A stretch of DNA of 64,000 nt from Bacteroidota bacterium (GTDB lineage Bacteria; Bacteroidota; Ignavibacteria; Ignavibacteriales; Ignavibacteriaceae): assembly GCA_022562275.1 (NCBI GenBank), contig JADFPP010000001.1, forward strand, positions 62,001-126,000. The letters are read 5' to 3'. Position numbers and translations under genes: made by a program. The notes below the pieces were generated by a model. That model was not told the DNA's origin. It did no database searches and saw only the letters and a list, made by a program, of their open reading frames with translations. This document shows, piece by piece, positions 17,088 through 24,997 of this stretch (position 1 is its first letter; each line of letters starts with the position of its first letter).

Positions 17088-17946
17088 CACAAAAACCATA
17101 AGCCGGAGTATAATAATTATTCTTTTGAAGAAAAACATTTAACCCATCGTTAAATTCAAAAGTAATTTTAGCATTATGAACCTGTGCTGCCGCAACCGAA
17201 CCATAAATATTCCCGCCATAAAACAATGCTGCAACACCCGCCCAGATCCAACCGCGGGTATTATGCCCGGCTTTAAAATTATCATACGCTATAAATGAAA
17301 ATACAGTAGTTGTTATAAATGCCACTATACCATCACCTATTTCACCTACATACATCTTTCCACTGCCCGGAATTATTGCCGACATTATTCCGGCGATAGT
17401 AGAACTTTTATACAGAGGGTCTTGCTTCCAATCATAATATTCCGATATCTCATCCTTCTCACTTAAATTAAAGGGCGACAAGAATTTTTCCTTTGATGGC
17501 AGTTCGTCTTTTGTAAAAAGATAAGAAAAATTAAATAGTTTGTTACCCTCAAGTTGATATTTATTAGCCTCCTTTATGAAAGAATTATTATAAAAGGAAC
17601 GAACACCGTAATAATCATTCATTAAGTAATGTGTCTTTATCAACTCCAATTGGGCTTCGTTAATGTAAGAAGATGAGTAAGGAATCTTTCCAAAATATTT
17701 GATAGCAAATGGATAATCACCGATTATAGAATAGGATAAAGCTATTTTAAATAGTAACGTATCTTTCACCTCTGACGAAATTAATCGCTCGTATTCAAGT
17801 GCAGCTCTCAAATAATCTCTATCGCAGAACAGAAAATCCGCAAACTTTTTTATGTTAATTGGAGAGGAAAAATCAAAATCTTTTGTTTGTGCAGGGTTAA
17901 CTGATGTGAACAACATAAAAAAAAATAACAGCTCAGTAATTTTCAT
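17077..17946 (-). CDS. TPR-type membrane protein, paralog 1 of the YidD-like cluster
   Basis: Function unknown. It opens with a signal peptide (MKITELLFFFMLFTSVNPAQ), followed by ~130 residues of helical, TPR-like sequence. The C-terminal part carries IIPGSGKMYVGEIGDGIVAF followed by hydrophobic stretches (FITTTVFSFIAYDNF and GWIWAGVAALFYGGNIYG). It shares this layout with the downstream gene. It begins at the very base where the YidD-like gene ends, so the two are translationally coupled. I infer that both paralogs work with the YidD-like protein at the envelope; there is no direct evidence for this beyond gene order. Confidence 0.7.
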   Translation of the reverse strand: MKITELLFFFMLFTSVNPAQTKDFDFSSPINIKKFADFLFCDRDYLRAALEYERLISSEVKDTLLFKIALSYSIIGDYPFAIKYFGKIPYSSSYINEAQLELIKTHYLMNDYYGVRSFYNNSFIKEANKYQLEGNKLFNFSYLFTKDELPSKEKFLSPFNLSEKDEISEYYDWKQDPLYKSSTIAGIMSAIIPGSGKMYVGEIGDGIVAFITTTVFSFIAYDNFKAGHNTRGWIWAGVAALFYGGNIYGSVAAAQVHNAKITFEFNDGLNVFLQKNNYYTPAYGFCDEK

Positions 17947-18407
17947 TACTTTTTAATTAAAACTGAAGGAGGGATGTATTCTATTTTATCTTCATCTAAA
18001 GTATAAAGTGAAACCGGATCATAATAATGACCATCCTTTACTCTTGGGTAATGTTCATACCGTTTATAAATATTATAATCACGTGTAAACCGATCGAAAA
18101 ACATTAAAGTGCCCTGAAATATATTAGTCTCTTTTGCAGACTGCACAAAAAAAGCCGAACAAGATGGACTGTACGGACAATTATCACCATCCAGTTCAGA
18201 AAAGAAATACCAATAAGTATTTACCGCTGATTTTGCAATGAAACCTGAAGCACTTTCCGTATCGAATGAATAATCACGTTGACGGAATCTGTTTGGTTTT
18301 TCATAACTATATTCTACTTTCTCCCATCTTACCCAATCTGTTTGAGATAGACCGGAAACTGTAAAAATTAAGATTGAGAAAAAAAATATTTTTATAACCA
18401 TTTTCAC
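17946..18407 (-). CDS. Secreted YidD-like protein
   Basis: YidD proteins are small factors near YidC that aid membrane-protein insertion. The family core is clear: CPYSPSCSAFFVQSAKETNIFQGTLMFFDRFTRD (Cys77, Pro81, Ser82, Cys83; a Ser/Ala-aromatic and a Gly-x-x-x-x-x-x-Arg pattern). Two things are unusual. It has an N-terminal signal peptide (MKMVIKIFFFSILIFTVSGLSQ) and a ~55-residue stretch before the core, so the core should be outside the cytoplasm. It is also encoded away from rpmH/rnpA/yidC. It overlaps the acyl-CoA dehydrogenase gene by 4 bases and is coupled to the two TPR paralogs. Confidence 0.8.
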   Translation of the reverse strand: MKMVIKIFFFSILIFTVSGLSQTDWVRWEKVEYSYEKPNRFRQRDYSFDTESASGFIAKSAVNTYWYFFSELDGDNCPYSPSCSAFFVQSAKETNIFQGTLMFFDRFTRDYNIYKRYEHYPRVKDGHYYDPVSLYTLDEDKIEYIPPSVLIKK

Positions 18408-19543
18408 TTGAGTAACGATCGTGCAATTATTATTTTTTGAATTTCTGAAGTACCTTCATAAATTTCTGTTATCTTAGAATCGCGCAGATATCTTTCTACA
18501 AGATATTCCCGTACATAACCATAACCGCCATGTATTTGAATTGCATCCAACGCACATTCAACGGAAATTTTTGAGGCATATAATTTTGCCATCGCTGCTT
18601 CAGAAACATACGACTTACCGGCATCTTTTACGGCTGCAGCTTTGTAGGTTAACATCTTAGCAGCATCAATTTTTACCGCCATGTCCGATATCATAAACTG
18701 AATTGCCTGAAACTTGGCAATCTCCTTACCAAATGCTTTTCTTTCCTGGGCATACTTTATTGAGGCTTCCATCGATGCTTCGGCAATGCCAATTGCTTGT
18801 GATGCAATACCAATTCTTCCACCGTTAAGAGTATTCATTGCAAAGTTGAATCCTTTTCCCTCTTCCCAAACTAAATTTTCAACAGGAACTTTACAGTTAT
18901 CAAACGTAATAGAACAAGTATCGGAACTTCTTATTCCAAGCTTATCTTCTTTAACACCATGCTCGAATCCTTCAGTACCTTTTTCAACCAGGAAAGTTGA
19001 AATGCCTTTATGTGCTTTTTCTTTATCGGTCGTAGCCATTACAAGGTGATAATCGGCACTTTGCCCATTCGAAATCCAATTTTTAATTCCATTCAATATA
19101 TAAAAATCACCATCTTTATCTGCAGTTGTTTTTTGTTTTGTAGCATCACTTCCTGCTTCGGGTTCCGACAGTGCAAAAGAACCTAGTTTCTTTCCCTGAG
19201 CTAAAGGAGTGAGATACTTTTCTTTTATAAAATCAGAACCATAGCTTTCAAGTCCCCAGCAAACAAGTGAATTATTGACTGACATCACTACACCGAGACT
19301 AGCATCAACTTTAGAGATTTCAATCATAGCCAGCACATAACTGATAGTATCCATTCCAGCACCGCCATAGTCGGGTGAAACCATCATTCCCATAAATCCT
19401 AATTCTCCCATTTGCTTTACTATCTCTGCTGGGAACACTGCATTTTTATCTCTCTCAATTGCAGTTGGAGCTATCTCATTTACTGCAAATTCTTTTGCAG
19501 ATTCCTGAATCATTATTTGTTCTTCAGTAAATTCGAAATTCAT
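18404..19543 (-). CDS. Acyl-CoA dehydrogenase
   Basis: FAD enzyme that introduces the alpha-beta double bond in acyl-CoA, cytosolic. All domains are present in 379 residues. FAD/substrate motifs are GSFALSEPEAGSDA and WISNGQSADYHLVMA; the C-terminal part has the QIHGGYGYVREYLVERYLRD block. The catalytic base is Glu363 in TEIYEGTSEIQ, the position used by short/medium-chain (butyryl-type) enzymes. The chain-length preference cannot be fixed. It is the first gene of a tightly packed minus-strand run into the YidD-like cluster, although no functional link is obvious. The intergenic gap to rlmN (19544-19718) must hold divergent promoters. Confidence 0.94.
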   Translation of the reverse strand: MNFEFTEEQIMIQESAKEFAVNEIAPTAIERDKNAVFPAEIVKQMGELGFMGMMVSPDYGGAGMDTISYVLAMIEISKVDASLGVVMSVNNSLVCWGLESYGSDFIKEKYLTPLAQGKKLGSFALSEPEAGSDATKQKTTADKDGDFYILNGIKNWISNGQSADYHLVMATTDKEKAHKGISTFLVEKGTEGFEHGVKEDKLGIRSSDTCSITFDNCKVPVENLVWEEGKGFNFAMNTLNGGRIGIASQAIGIAEASMEASIKYAQERKAFGKEIAKFQAIQFMISDMAVKIDAAKMLTYKAAAVKDAGKSYVSEAAMAKLYASKISVECALDAIQIHGGYGYVREYLVERYLRDSKITEIYEGTSEIQKIIIARSLLK

Positions 19544-19718
19544 ATTTTTCCTAGTTAGTTAAATTTAATTCGTTTTCTCAAATTATAAATCAATTATATT
19601 ATTCATCAATGCTAGTAAAAATAGCAGAATAAAAAATCTTTAGCAATGAATCATCTGCATTCCAGGTTACAAATGTTATTAAATTTTATCAAGTTCCTCT
19701 TATTATTATATTTGATGT

Positions 19719-20798
19719 ATGAACACAGAGGTTAAATTAAATGGACAAAAAAAAGTTTCACTAAAAGGTTTCACTCTTAACGAACTGAAAGATTACTTTT
19801 TTTCCATCGGGGAAAATAGATTCAGAGGGGAACAAGTATTTATTTGGTTTTATAAACATCTTATCGATTCTTATGACGAAATGAAGAATATTCCAAAAAA
19901 TTTACAAGTGCAGCTTTCTGAATCAACCGTGAGTATTAACACGCTGAAACTCATTTCTACAATGTCATCAAAAGAAACGGGTACTACAAAATATCTGTTT
20001 GAAACAAAAGATGGTTATAAGATTGAATCGGTAGTAATTCCGGAAGTAAAGAGAACTACCCTGTGTATATCCACCCAGGTTGGCTGTCCGCTGGATTGTA
20101 AATTCTGTGCTACAGGTTTAATGGGTTATTCTAAAAACCTATCTGCAGGAGAAATTTTTGATCAATACAAATTAGCAGCGAAGGAGTATACCAAAAGCAA
20201 CATCAAAAATATTGTTTATATGGGAATGGGTGAACCTCTCTTAAATTATGATGAAACACTAAAGTCGCTTAAAATTTTTGCAGAGGATCTGATACCCGAG
20301 TTAAGTTTAAAACGTATTATAGTTTCAACTGTTGGTATTGCTCCCAAGATAATTGAATTGGCTAATTCAGGACTGAGAGTTAAACTTGCATTTTCACTCC
20401 ATTCTTGTTTTGAAGACATTCGTTCTAAACTAATACCAATTAACAAAAAATATTCACTGAGAGAAAATCTGGACGCGATTCGATATTATACAAAGAAGAC
20501 TCAAACAAAAATTACATTTGAATACCTTATGCTAAGCGGCATAAATGACCGCAAGGAAGATCTGCGAGAATTGGTAAAGCTATGCAATTCATTACCATCC
20601 AAAATAAATGTTATACCGTTTAACTCTCTCGATCATATGAATCCAGGTGGGTTCAGTGCAGAATTACAGCCCTCTTCTAAGAAACGAATTTATGAATTCG
20701 TTAATGCATTAAAAGACCAAAATATAAATGTACGCGTACGACACACAACAGGTGAGGATATTGCAGCTGCCTGTGGTCAGTTAGCTATTCCTCAATGA
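19719..20798 (+). CDS. rlmN: 23S rRNA (adenine2503-C2)/tRNA methyltransferase RlmN
   Basis: Radical-SAM enzyme methylating C2 of A2503 in 23S rRNA and A37 in some tRNAs. The cluster motif is CPLDCKFC (Cys123, 127, 130). The methyl-carrying cysteine is near the C-terminus, Cys352 in DIAAACGQL, and Cys116 is in TLCISTQVG. The substrate-lobe text MGMGEPLLNYDETL and the IPFNSLDHMNPGG block are intact. Length 359 is normal. A TATATTTG sequence at 19707-19714 ends 4 bases before the ATG and matches the TAnnTTTG -7 box used in Bacteroidota; if real, this mRNA would be almost leaderless. It is followed by a SpoU methyltransferase and recQ on the same strand. Confidence 0.97.
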   Translation: MNTEVKLNGQKKVSLKGFTLNELKDYFFSIGENRFRGEQVFIWFYKHLIDSYDEMKNIPKNLQVQLSESTVSINTLKLISTMSSKETGTTKYLFETKDGYKIESVVIPEVKRTTLCISTQVGCPLDCKFCATGLMGYSKNLSAGEIFDQYKLAAKEYTKSNIKNIVYMGMGEPLLNYDETLKSLKIFAEDLIPELSLKRIIVSTVGIAPKIIELANSGLRVKLAFSLHSCFEDIRSKLIPINKKYSLRENLDAIRYYTKKTQTKITFEYLMLSGINDRKEDLRELVKLCNSLPSKINVIPFNSLDHMNPGGFSAELQPSSKKRIYEFVNALKDQNINVRVRHTTGEDIAAACGQLAIPQ

Positions 20799-20822
20799 GA
20801 TTCAGACAAAAGTTAATGTATA

Positions 20823-20935
20823 GTCATTGCGAGGAGTAAAACAACAGCTTGCCCCGATTTTTCGGGGAAGCAATCTTGTTATTATATTAATGTAATTGAG
20901 ATTCTTTCGCTGCGCTCAGAATGACCGTAATTTTA
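20823..20935. repeat. Dispersed intergenic repeat with hairpin
   Basis: Holds CATTGCGAGGAG..., a CCCCGA-TTTT-TCGGGG hairpin (20852-20867) and GAAGCAATCTT, then GATTCTTTCGCTGCGCTCAGAATGAC. I know these phrases as generic intergenic repeats of many genomes. The downstream gene's frame can be extended into this repeat from a TTG at 20896, but that extension encodes repeat sequence and is not credible. Confidence 0.5.
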
Positions 20936-20964
20936 TTAAGAAAGAACAATTGCAAAGTGATTCA

Positions 20965-21513
20965 ATGAAAAAACTTACTCACGATCAAGTTTCTAAAAAC
21001 AGAAGTACATTAGATACATTGCATAAAGTTAAACGATTACCTGTTTACGTTATTTTGAATAGCATCAGAAGTAATTACAATGTCGGTTCAATATTCAGAA
21101 CATCAGATGGCGCAATGATCGAAAAGCTATACCTTTGCGGGTATACACCGCATCCCCCCAAAAAGGAAATTATGAAAACTGCTTTGGGTGCAACTGAAAG
21201 TGTGAATTGGGAATATGTTGAAGATCCAAAAGAAGTAATTCTACTTCTAAAAAAGAAAGGAGTTAAAGTAGCGGCGCTTGAACTGACGGACAATAGTTTT
21301 CCACATTATAAATTAAAAGCGGATACATTCCCATTAGCATTGATTATCGGCAATGAAATTACAGGTGTATCGCAGGAATTACTTGATCTATGTGATTTTT
21401 CAATTGAAATTCCACAGTATGGAGTAAAGCAATCACTTAACGTTGCTGTGGCTTACGGCATAACGGTTTTTGAGTTGAGGAAAATTTATGATATTGGAAA
21501 TATTTCAAATTAA
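20965..21513 (+). CDS. SpoU-family (TrmH/RlmB-like) RNA 2'-O-methyltransferase
   Basis: SPOUT-fold enzyme transferring a methyl group from SAM to a ribose 2'-OH of tRNA or rRNA. The three family motifs are visible: SIRSNYNVGSIFRTSDG (motif 1), FPLALIIGNEITGVSQELLDLCDFSIEIPQYG (motif 2) and QSLNVAVAYGITVFEL (motif 3). From the chosen ATG the protein has 182 residues, a single catalytic domain without an N-terminal RNA-binding extension. The ATG at 20965 is preferred over the TTG at 20896 because the extra 23 residues come from an intergenic repeat. Target nucleotide not predictable. A decayed copy of its 3' end lies behind recQ at 23016-23060. Confidence 0.9.
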   Translation: MKKLTHDQVSKNRSTLDTLHKVKRLPVYVILNSIRSNYNVGSIFRTSDGAMIEKLYLCGYTPHPPKKEIMKTALGATESVNWEYVEDPKEVILLLKKKGVKVAALELTDNSFPHYKLKADTFPLALIIGNEITGVSQELLDLCDFSIEIPQYGVKQSLNVAVAYGITVFELRKIYDIGNISN

Positions 21514-21519
21514 TAAAAG

Positions 21520-22974
21520 ATGCCGGATCCCAAACAAATTCTAAAAAAGTATTTTAATTTTACATCCTTTAAAGGCAATCAAGAGCAGATAATAAACAGG
21601 CTGATATCTTCAAATGGTCATTGTATTGTTTTAATGCCGACTGGTGGTGGGAAATCACTATGTTACCAAATTCCTGCTTTAATTTTTGAAGGTGGAACTA
21701 TAGTTATCAGCCCGTTAATAGCTTTGATGCAGGATCAGGTAGATACACTTAAGAAGAAAAACATACCTGCGGATTTTATAAATTCAACAGTACCACCGGA
21801 AAAGAGAAAGATAGTACTAAATAATTTTGTTAGAGGTAAAGTAAAACTTTTATATGTAACCCCGGAGAGATTCAGGAAGAAAGAGTTCATTCAACAAATC
21901 ACAAAAGCGACCATATCATTGCTGGCAGTTGATGAAGCACATTGTATTTCTGAGTGGGGACATGACTTCAGACCAGATTATTCAAGAATTGCTGAATTTC
22001 GAGAGTTATTAAAAAACCCTCTTACTGTTGCACTCACAGCAACTGCAACACCCGATGTACAAATCAATATTATTAATAAACTAGGGATTAATGAAAACGA
22101 GATAGAAATATTTCACCAGGGTATACAAAGACCAAACCTGCGATTGGAAACTTCTGATGTGATTGATGAGAAGGAAACGCTGCAAGAAATTTACAGCGTG
22201 CTTGAAAAATATGATGGATCGGGAATAATCTATTTCTCTCTTATAAAAAAACTCGAAAAATTCTCACAAATATTAAATGATAAAGGCTATCGGCACGGAG
22301 TATATCACGGAAAGCTGGAACCTAAAATAAGAAAGCAAACCCAGAGAATGTTTCTTTCGGGCAAACAGAATTTAATTTTAGCCACTAATGCTTTTGGGAT
22401 GGGAATTGATAAACCTGATATTCGTTTTGTGATTCATGCTGAAGTCCCATCATCTATAGAATCTTATTACCAGGAAATTGGAAGAGCGGGAAGAGATGGT
22501 AAAGATTCATTGTGTATGCTGCTTTATAATCAGGAAGATCTTTACACGCAAATGGAATTTATTAAGTGGGCTAACCCGAATGCAGATTATTATTCGGGAA
22601 TTTATAATATGCTTAATGCAAATATTGAACAGGTAAACTCATTAGGTATTAACTATCTAAGGGAATATATGAGTTTTAAAGACAAAAACGATTTCAGGGT
22701 AGAAACAGTTTTAGCAATACTTGACCGTTATGGTGTAACAGAAGGATCTATTGAAAACAGAAATTTAGAATTAGTCGCTGAGCTGCCACAGGAACTTGAA
22801 GATGATGCGAGATTAGAAGATAAATTATTAAGAGATAATAAAAAACTTTTATCAGTTGTAAACTATTTTAATTCAGATACTTGCAGAAGAACATTTATAT
22901 CGGATTATTTTGGTTTTCCGGATGAACCGCCTTGCGGTAATTGTGATATTTGTGATCAGGGAAGTCAATCCTAA
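21520..22974 (+). CDS. recQ: RecQ-family ATP-dependent DNA helicase (short form)
   Basis: 3'-5' helicase acting on forks and recombination intermediates. The Walker A motif is PTGGGKSLCYQIPAL (40-54); the DEAH box is VDEAHCISEWGHDFRPDY. Motif III LTATATPD and motif VI YYQEIGRAGRDG are intact. After the helicase core there is a zinc-binding domain with C-x-RR...CGNCDIC near the C-terminus. The protein has only 484 residues: the winged-helix part is short and the HRDC domain is absent, in contrast to the ~600-residue E. coli type. It starts 6 bases after the SpoU gene. Confidence 0.94.
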   Translation: MPDPKQILKKYFNFTSFKGNQEQIINRLISSNGHCIVLMPTGGGKSLCYQIPALIFEGGTIVISPLIALMQDQVDTLKKKNIPADFINSTVPPEKRKIVLNNFVRGKVKLLYVTPERFRKKEFIQQITKATISLLAVDEAHCISEWGHDFRPDYSRIAEFRELLKNPLTVALTATATPDVQINIINKLGINENEIEIFHQGIQRPNLRLETSDVIDEKETLQEIYSVLEKYDGSGIIYFSLIKKLEKFSQILNDKGYRHGVYHGKLEPKIRKQTQRMFLSGKQNLILATNAFGMGIDKPDIRFVIHAEVPSSIESYYQEIGRAGRDGKDSLCMLLYNQEDLYTQMEFIKWANPNADYYSGIYNMLNANIEQVNSLGINYLREYMSFKDKNDFRVETVLAILDRYGVTEGSIENRNLELVAELPQELEDDARLEDKLLRDNKKLLSVVNYFNSDTCRRTFISDYFGFPDEPPCGNCDICDQGSQS

Positions 22975-23015
22975 TAATTTTGCACACAATTATAAAATAC
23001 AGATATTATTATGTG

Positions 23016-23060
23016 GTGGTTTTCGGCATAACTGTTTTTGAGTTGGAAAATTTTAAATGA
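23016..23060 (+). pseudogene. Remnant of a second SpoU methyltransferase gene (3' end only)
   Basis: Forty of about 44 bases match 21448-21490, the 3' end of the SpoU gene. Translated it reads VVFGITVFELENFK-stop beside VAYGITVFELRKIYD in the intact gene. It lies 41 bases behind recQ, so recQ is bracketed by the SpoU gene and this fragment. It is non-functional by length. Confidence 0.65.
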
Positions 23061-23161
23061 GGGAAATGAAGAATTATAATACTGCAATGCTATTTTACCA
23101 ACTTTGCAGCTTAACGGAAGAAATCAAAATTGTGGGAGAGTGATAATAACTCAATATTAAT

Positions 23162-23203
23162 AAACCGTTGTCCGAAGGACTCCCACGGAGAAACGGTTGT
23201 TAT
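23162..23203 (+). repeat. REP-like element beside transposase copy 2 (upstream)
   Basis: Outer arms AACCGTT (23163-23169) and AACGGTT (23192-23198), then GTTAT. Inside is a small hairpin GTCC-GAA-GGAC. A second element with the same outer arms and an analogous small inner hairpin (GCC-GA-GGC) closes the transposase gene at 23902-23940. The remaining non-coding sequence of 22975-23466 holds only this, the SpoU remnant and the palindromes listed next. Confidence 0.65.
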
Positions 23204-23365
23204 ATTTAGGTTCGTTATTTCTCTGCCTGTGGGCTGCTTTCTTTGTAATATATTTATTAACAATTATGGAGTTCGCGGTTTGTTTACCAACACCTAAAAT
23301 TGTGTGTGCTCTGTTTATAATTGGGTTATCTTAACATTGTCTAATAATATTAAAAAACGAAAGAC

Positions 23366-23454
23366 AGCCCATAGCTTCAGCTATGGGGATAATAAACACA
23401 TCCAATAAATTAATTAAGTGTTTCTCCCGAAGGGATGCCTTCGGCAAACGGTTT
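23366..23454 (+). repeat. Palindromes in the leader of transposase copy 2
   Basis: CCCATAGC-TTCA-GCTATGGG (23368-23387) is a perfect 8-bp stem and is the intact form of the palindrome that is interrupted at 24090-24217. Then TCCC-GAA-GGGA (23425-23435), GCC-TTC-GGC (23437-23445) and AAACGGTTT (23446-23454) follow, ending directly at the AAAGGAGG ribosome binding site of the transposase gene. Confidence 0.6.
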
Positions 23455-23466
23455 AAAGGAGGCATT

Positions 23467-23928
23467 ATGGCACACTCACTAGTGAAAGTATGGATACACG
23501 CAATATTCGCCACAAAAGACAGAACCTCACTAATTAAAGATACATTTGAAGCACAATTACATACACACATAAAAGAAAAATTAGAAAGAGAACTTGACTG
23601 CAAAGTAAGAATAATCAATGGAACAGAAGACCATATTCATGTATTATTTTTATTATCACCAAATTCCACTTTGAAAGATATTTTTCAAAATATTAAAGGA
23701 GAATCCTCACATTGGATTAACCAATCCGATTTTATGAATTATAAATTTGCATGGCAGACAGGGTACGGTGCTTTTTCCGTAAGTGAATCAATGTTAAAGA
23801 GGGTTGAAAAATATATAGCCAATCAGAAAGAGCATCATAAAAAGATGACATACCAGGAAGAAGTTGATTTGTTCATTAAAAAATATGGGCTTAAAATTAT
23901 AAACCGTTACGCCGAGGCACACAGGTAA
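23467..23928 (+). CDS. IS200-like/REP-associated tyrosine transposase (RAYT type), copy 2
   Basis: Y1 HUH transposase of the same family as the gene at 13378 but clearly different in sequence. HUH motif DHIHVLFLL (His56, His58), catalytic Tyr116 in KYIANQKEHHKK, plus KFAWQTGYGAFSVS. Length 153, intact. The start at 23467 is chosen because AAAGGAGG stands 4 bases upstream; an earlier in-frame ATG at 23383 would translate the REP palindromes. The last codons (NRYAEAHR) are encoded by a REP-like element, so the gene end and the repeat are one sequence. No tnpB gene is present. Confidence 0.88.
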   Translation: MAHSLVKVWIHAIFATKDRTSLIKDTFEAQLHTHIKEKLERELDCKVRIINGTEDHIHVLFLLSPNSTLKDIFQNIKGESSHWINQSDFMNYKFAWQTGYGAFSVSESMLKRVEKYIANQKEHHKKMTYQEEVDLFIKKYGLKIINRYAEAHR

Positions 23929-24010
23929 AACGGTTGTTATGCCTTGTCTATTCTTTTTTGCCCACGGTTAAAACCGTGGGTTAATGTGATTTCTTTATTT
24001 TCACATAACC
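23902..24010 (+). repeat. REP-like element and palindrome following transposase copy 2
   Basis: AACCGTT (23902-23908) pairs with AACGGTT (23929-23935), spanning the transposase stop. CCCACGGTT-AA-AACCGTGGG (23961-23980) follows, then TTAATGTGATTTCTTTATTTTCACATAACC. The last part recurs 200 bases on (24161-24210), where it is the right half of the inserted element. The rest of 23929-24247 is covered by that element and the interrupted palindrome. Confidence 0.65.
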
Positions 24011-24094
24011 TCTAAAACCGTGGGCTGCATTATGATATTTACGGCTTAACCGAGGATTTAGATTGTTAAGGAAATGAGTAAGCCATAGCTTCAG

Positions 24095-24212
24095 AGCCTG
24101 TGTGAATATTGTAAAAACCGTTGAAACGGTTAACAACATAGTTTACTTTTTACACAAATACCCACGATTGAAATCGTGGGTTAATGTCATTTCTTTATTT
24201 TCACACAGCCTT
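24095..24212. mobile_element. 118-bp MITE/REP-like insertion inside a palindrome
   Basis: Ends are AGCCTGTGTGAA (24095-24106) and TTCACACAGCCT (24200-24211), imperfect terminal inverted repeats (11 of 12 bases). It carries two palindromes: AACCGTT-GA-AACGGTT (24116-24131) and CCCACGATT-GA-AATCGTGGG (24161-24180). It is flanked by TTCAG on both sides (24090-24094 and 24213-24217), and the intact palindrome at 23368-23387 shows a single TTCAG at the same point. This indicates insertion with a 5-bp target duplication. It contains no ORF and is presumably mobilised in trans. Confidence 0.7.
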
Positions 24213-24247
24213 TTCAGCTATGGGGAATAATGAAATATTTATATAAA

Positions 24248-24904
24248 CTAAGCAGCAGCAGTAAAAAATTCTTCCCCGTTATCTTTTGTATGAATTAAAA
24301 GAAGATTTGCCCTTATCATTTTTACCAAAGTTCTTGACGCTTTTCTATCTGAAATATTAACAAGCGTACCTAATTCTTTTACTGAGATTTTTTCTTTTAT
24401 CGTTAAATATTCAAAAACTTTTTTTTCTATTGGTCCTATTGAATATTTCTTCAATGATAAATTCCCCGCATTAGCTCTTAATATTCTTACCATCTCTTTG
24501 CTTGCTTTCAAACTTTTATCATTTACTCTTATCATTACAACTGCTTTTGTTATATCAAACTCGTTTTCGTAATCCTGTAAACGGTGTGGTTTATTAATTG
24601 ATTCGGGGATAGTAACTGCTACAATTTCTTTCCCATTATGAACGATGTAATTAATCTTATAATCAAATAGTGGTTCGCAATAATTTTTAACTGCATCTTT
24701 AATCATTTCTGCTTCCGATTTCTCACTTTCGACCCCTACAATTGTTTTATCATCATCAACACCAAATAGAATATATCCGCCATTGGTATTTGCAAATGCA
24801 ATCATTTCCTTTGCAATTTTTTCAGGTGTAGTAAATTGTCTTTTAAATTCGCATTGAATGTTTTCCCCATCTTCAATCAAACTAATAAGTTCTTTTCTAT
24901 TCAT
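24248..24904 (-). CDS. AlbA_2/Schlafen-like ATP-binding regulator with C-terminal HTH
   Basis: The first ~130 residues form an AlbA_2 (divergent AAA_4/SLFN) domain: EDGENIQCEFKRQF, IAKEMIAFANTNGGYILFGVDDD and a strand VAVTIPESINKPHRL. The C-terminal ~75 residues look like a winged helix: EKKVFEYLTIKEKISVKELGTLVNISDRKASRTLVKMIRANLL. Such proteins are usually described as putative transcriptional regulators; some act in defence or stress. It is a single gene beside the transposase/REP patch. The ligand and targets are unknown. Confidence 0.75.
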   Translation of the reverse strand: MNRKELISLIEDGENIQCEFKRQFTTPEKIAKEMIAFANTNGGYILFGVDDDKTIVGVESEKSEAEMIKDAVKNYCEPLFDYKINYIVHNGKEIVAVTIPESINKPHRLQDYENEFDITKAVVMIRVNDKSLKASKEMVRILRANAGNLSLKKYSIGPIEKKVFEYLTIKEKISVKELGTLVNISDRKASRTLVKMIRANLLLIHTKDNGEEFFTAAA

Positions 24905-24997
24905 GATGATGTGCAGAGATAAAAATCAAGAATTCTTAATATCCCTAATTTATAACTTGTATTATTTTTTGTAGAAAAGCCCAACAGCTATATTAAT

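Noticed and set aside
20852-20867. CCCCGA-TTTT-TCGGGG hairpin as rlmN terminator
   Set aside because: No T run follows and it is part of a dispersed repeat; not a convincing terminator.
20896-20964. N-terminal extension of the SpoU gene from a TTG
   Set aside because: The extra residues (MRFFRCAQNDRN...) are encoded by an intergenic repeat; the ATG at 20965 gives the family N-terminus.
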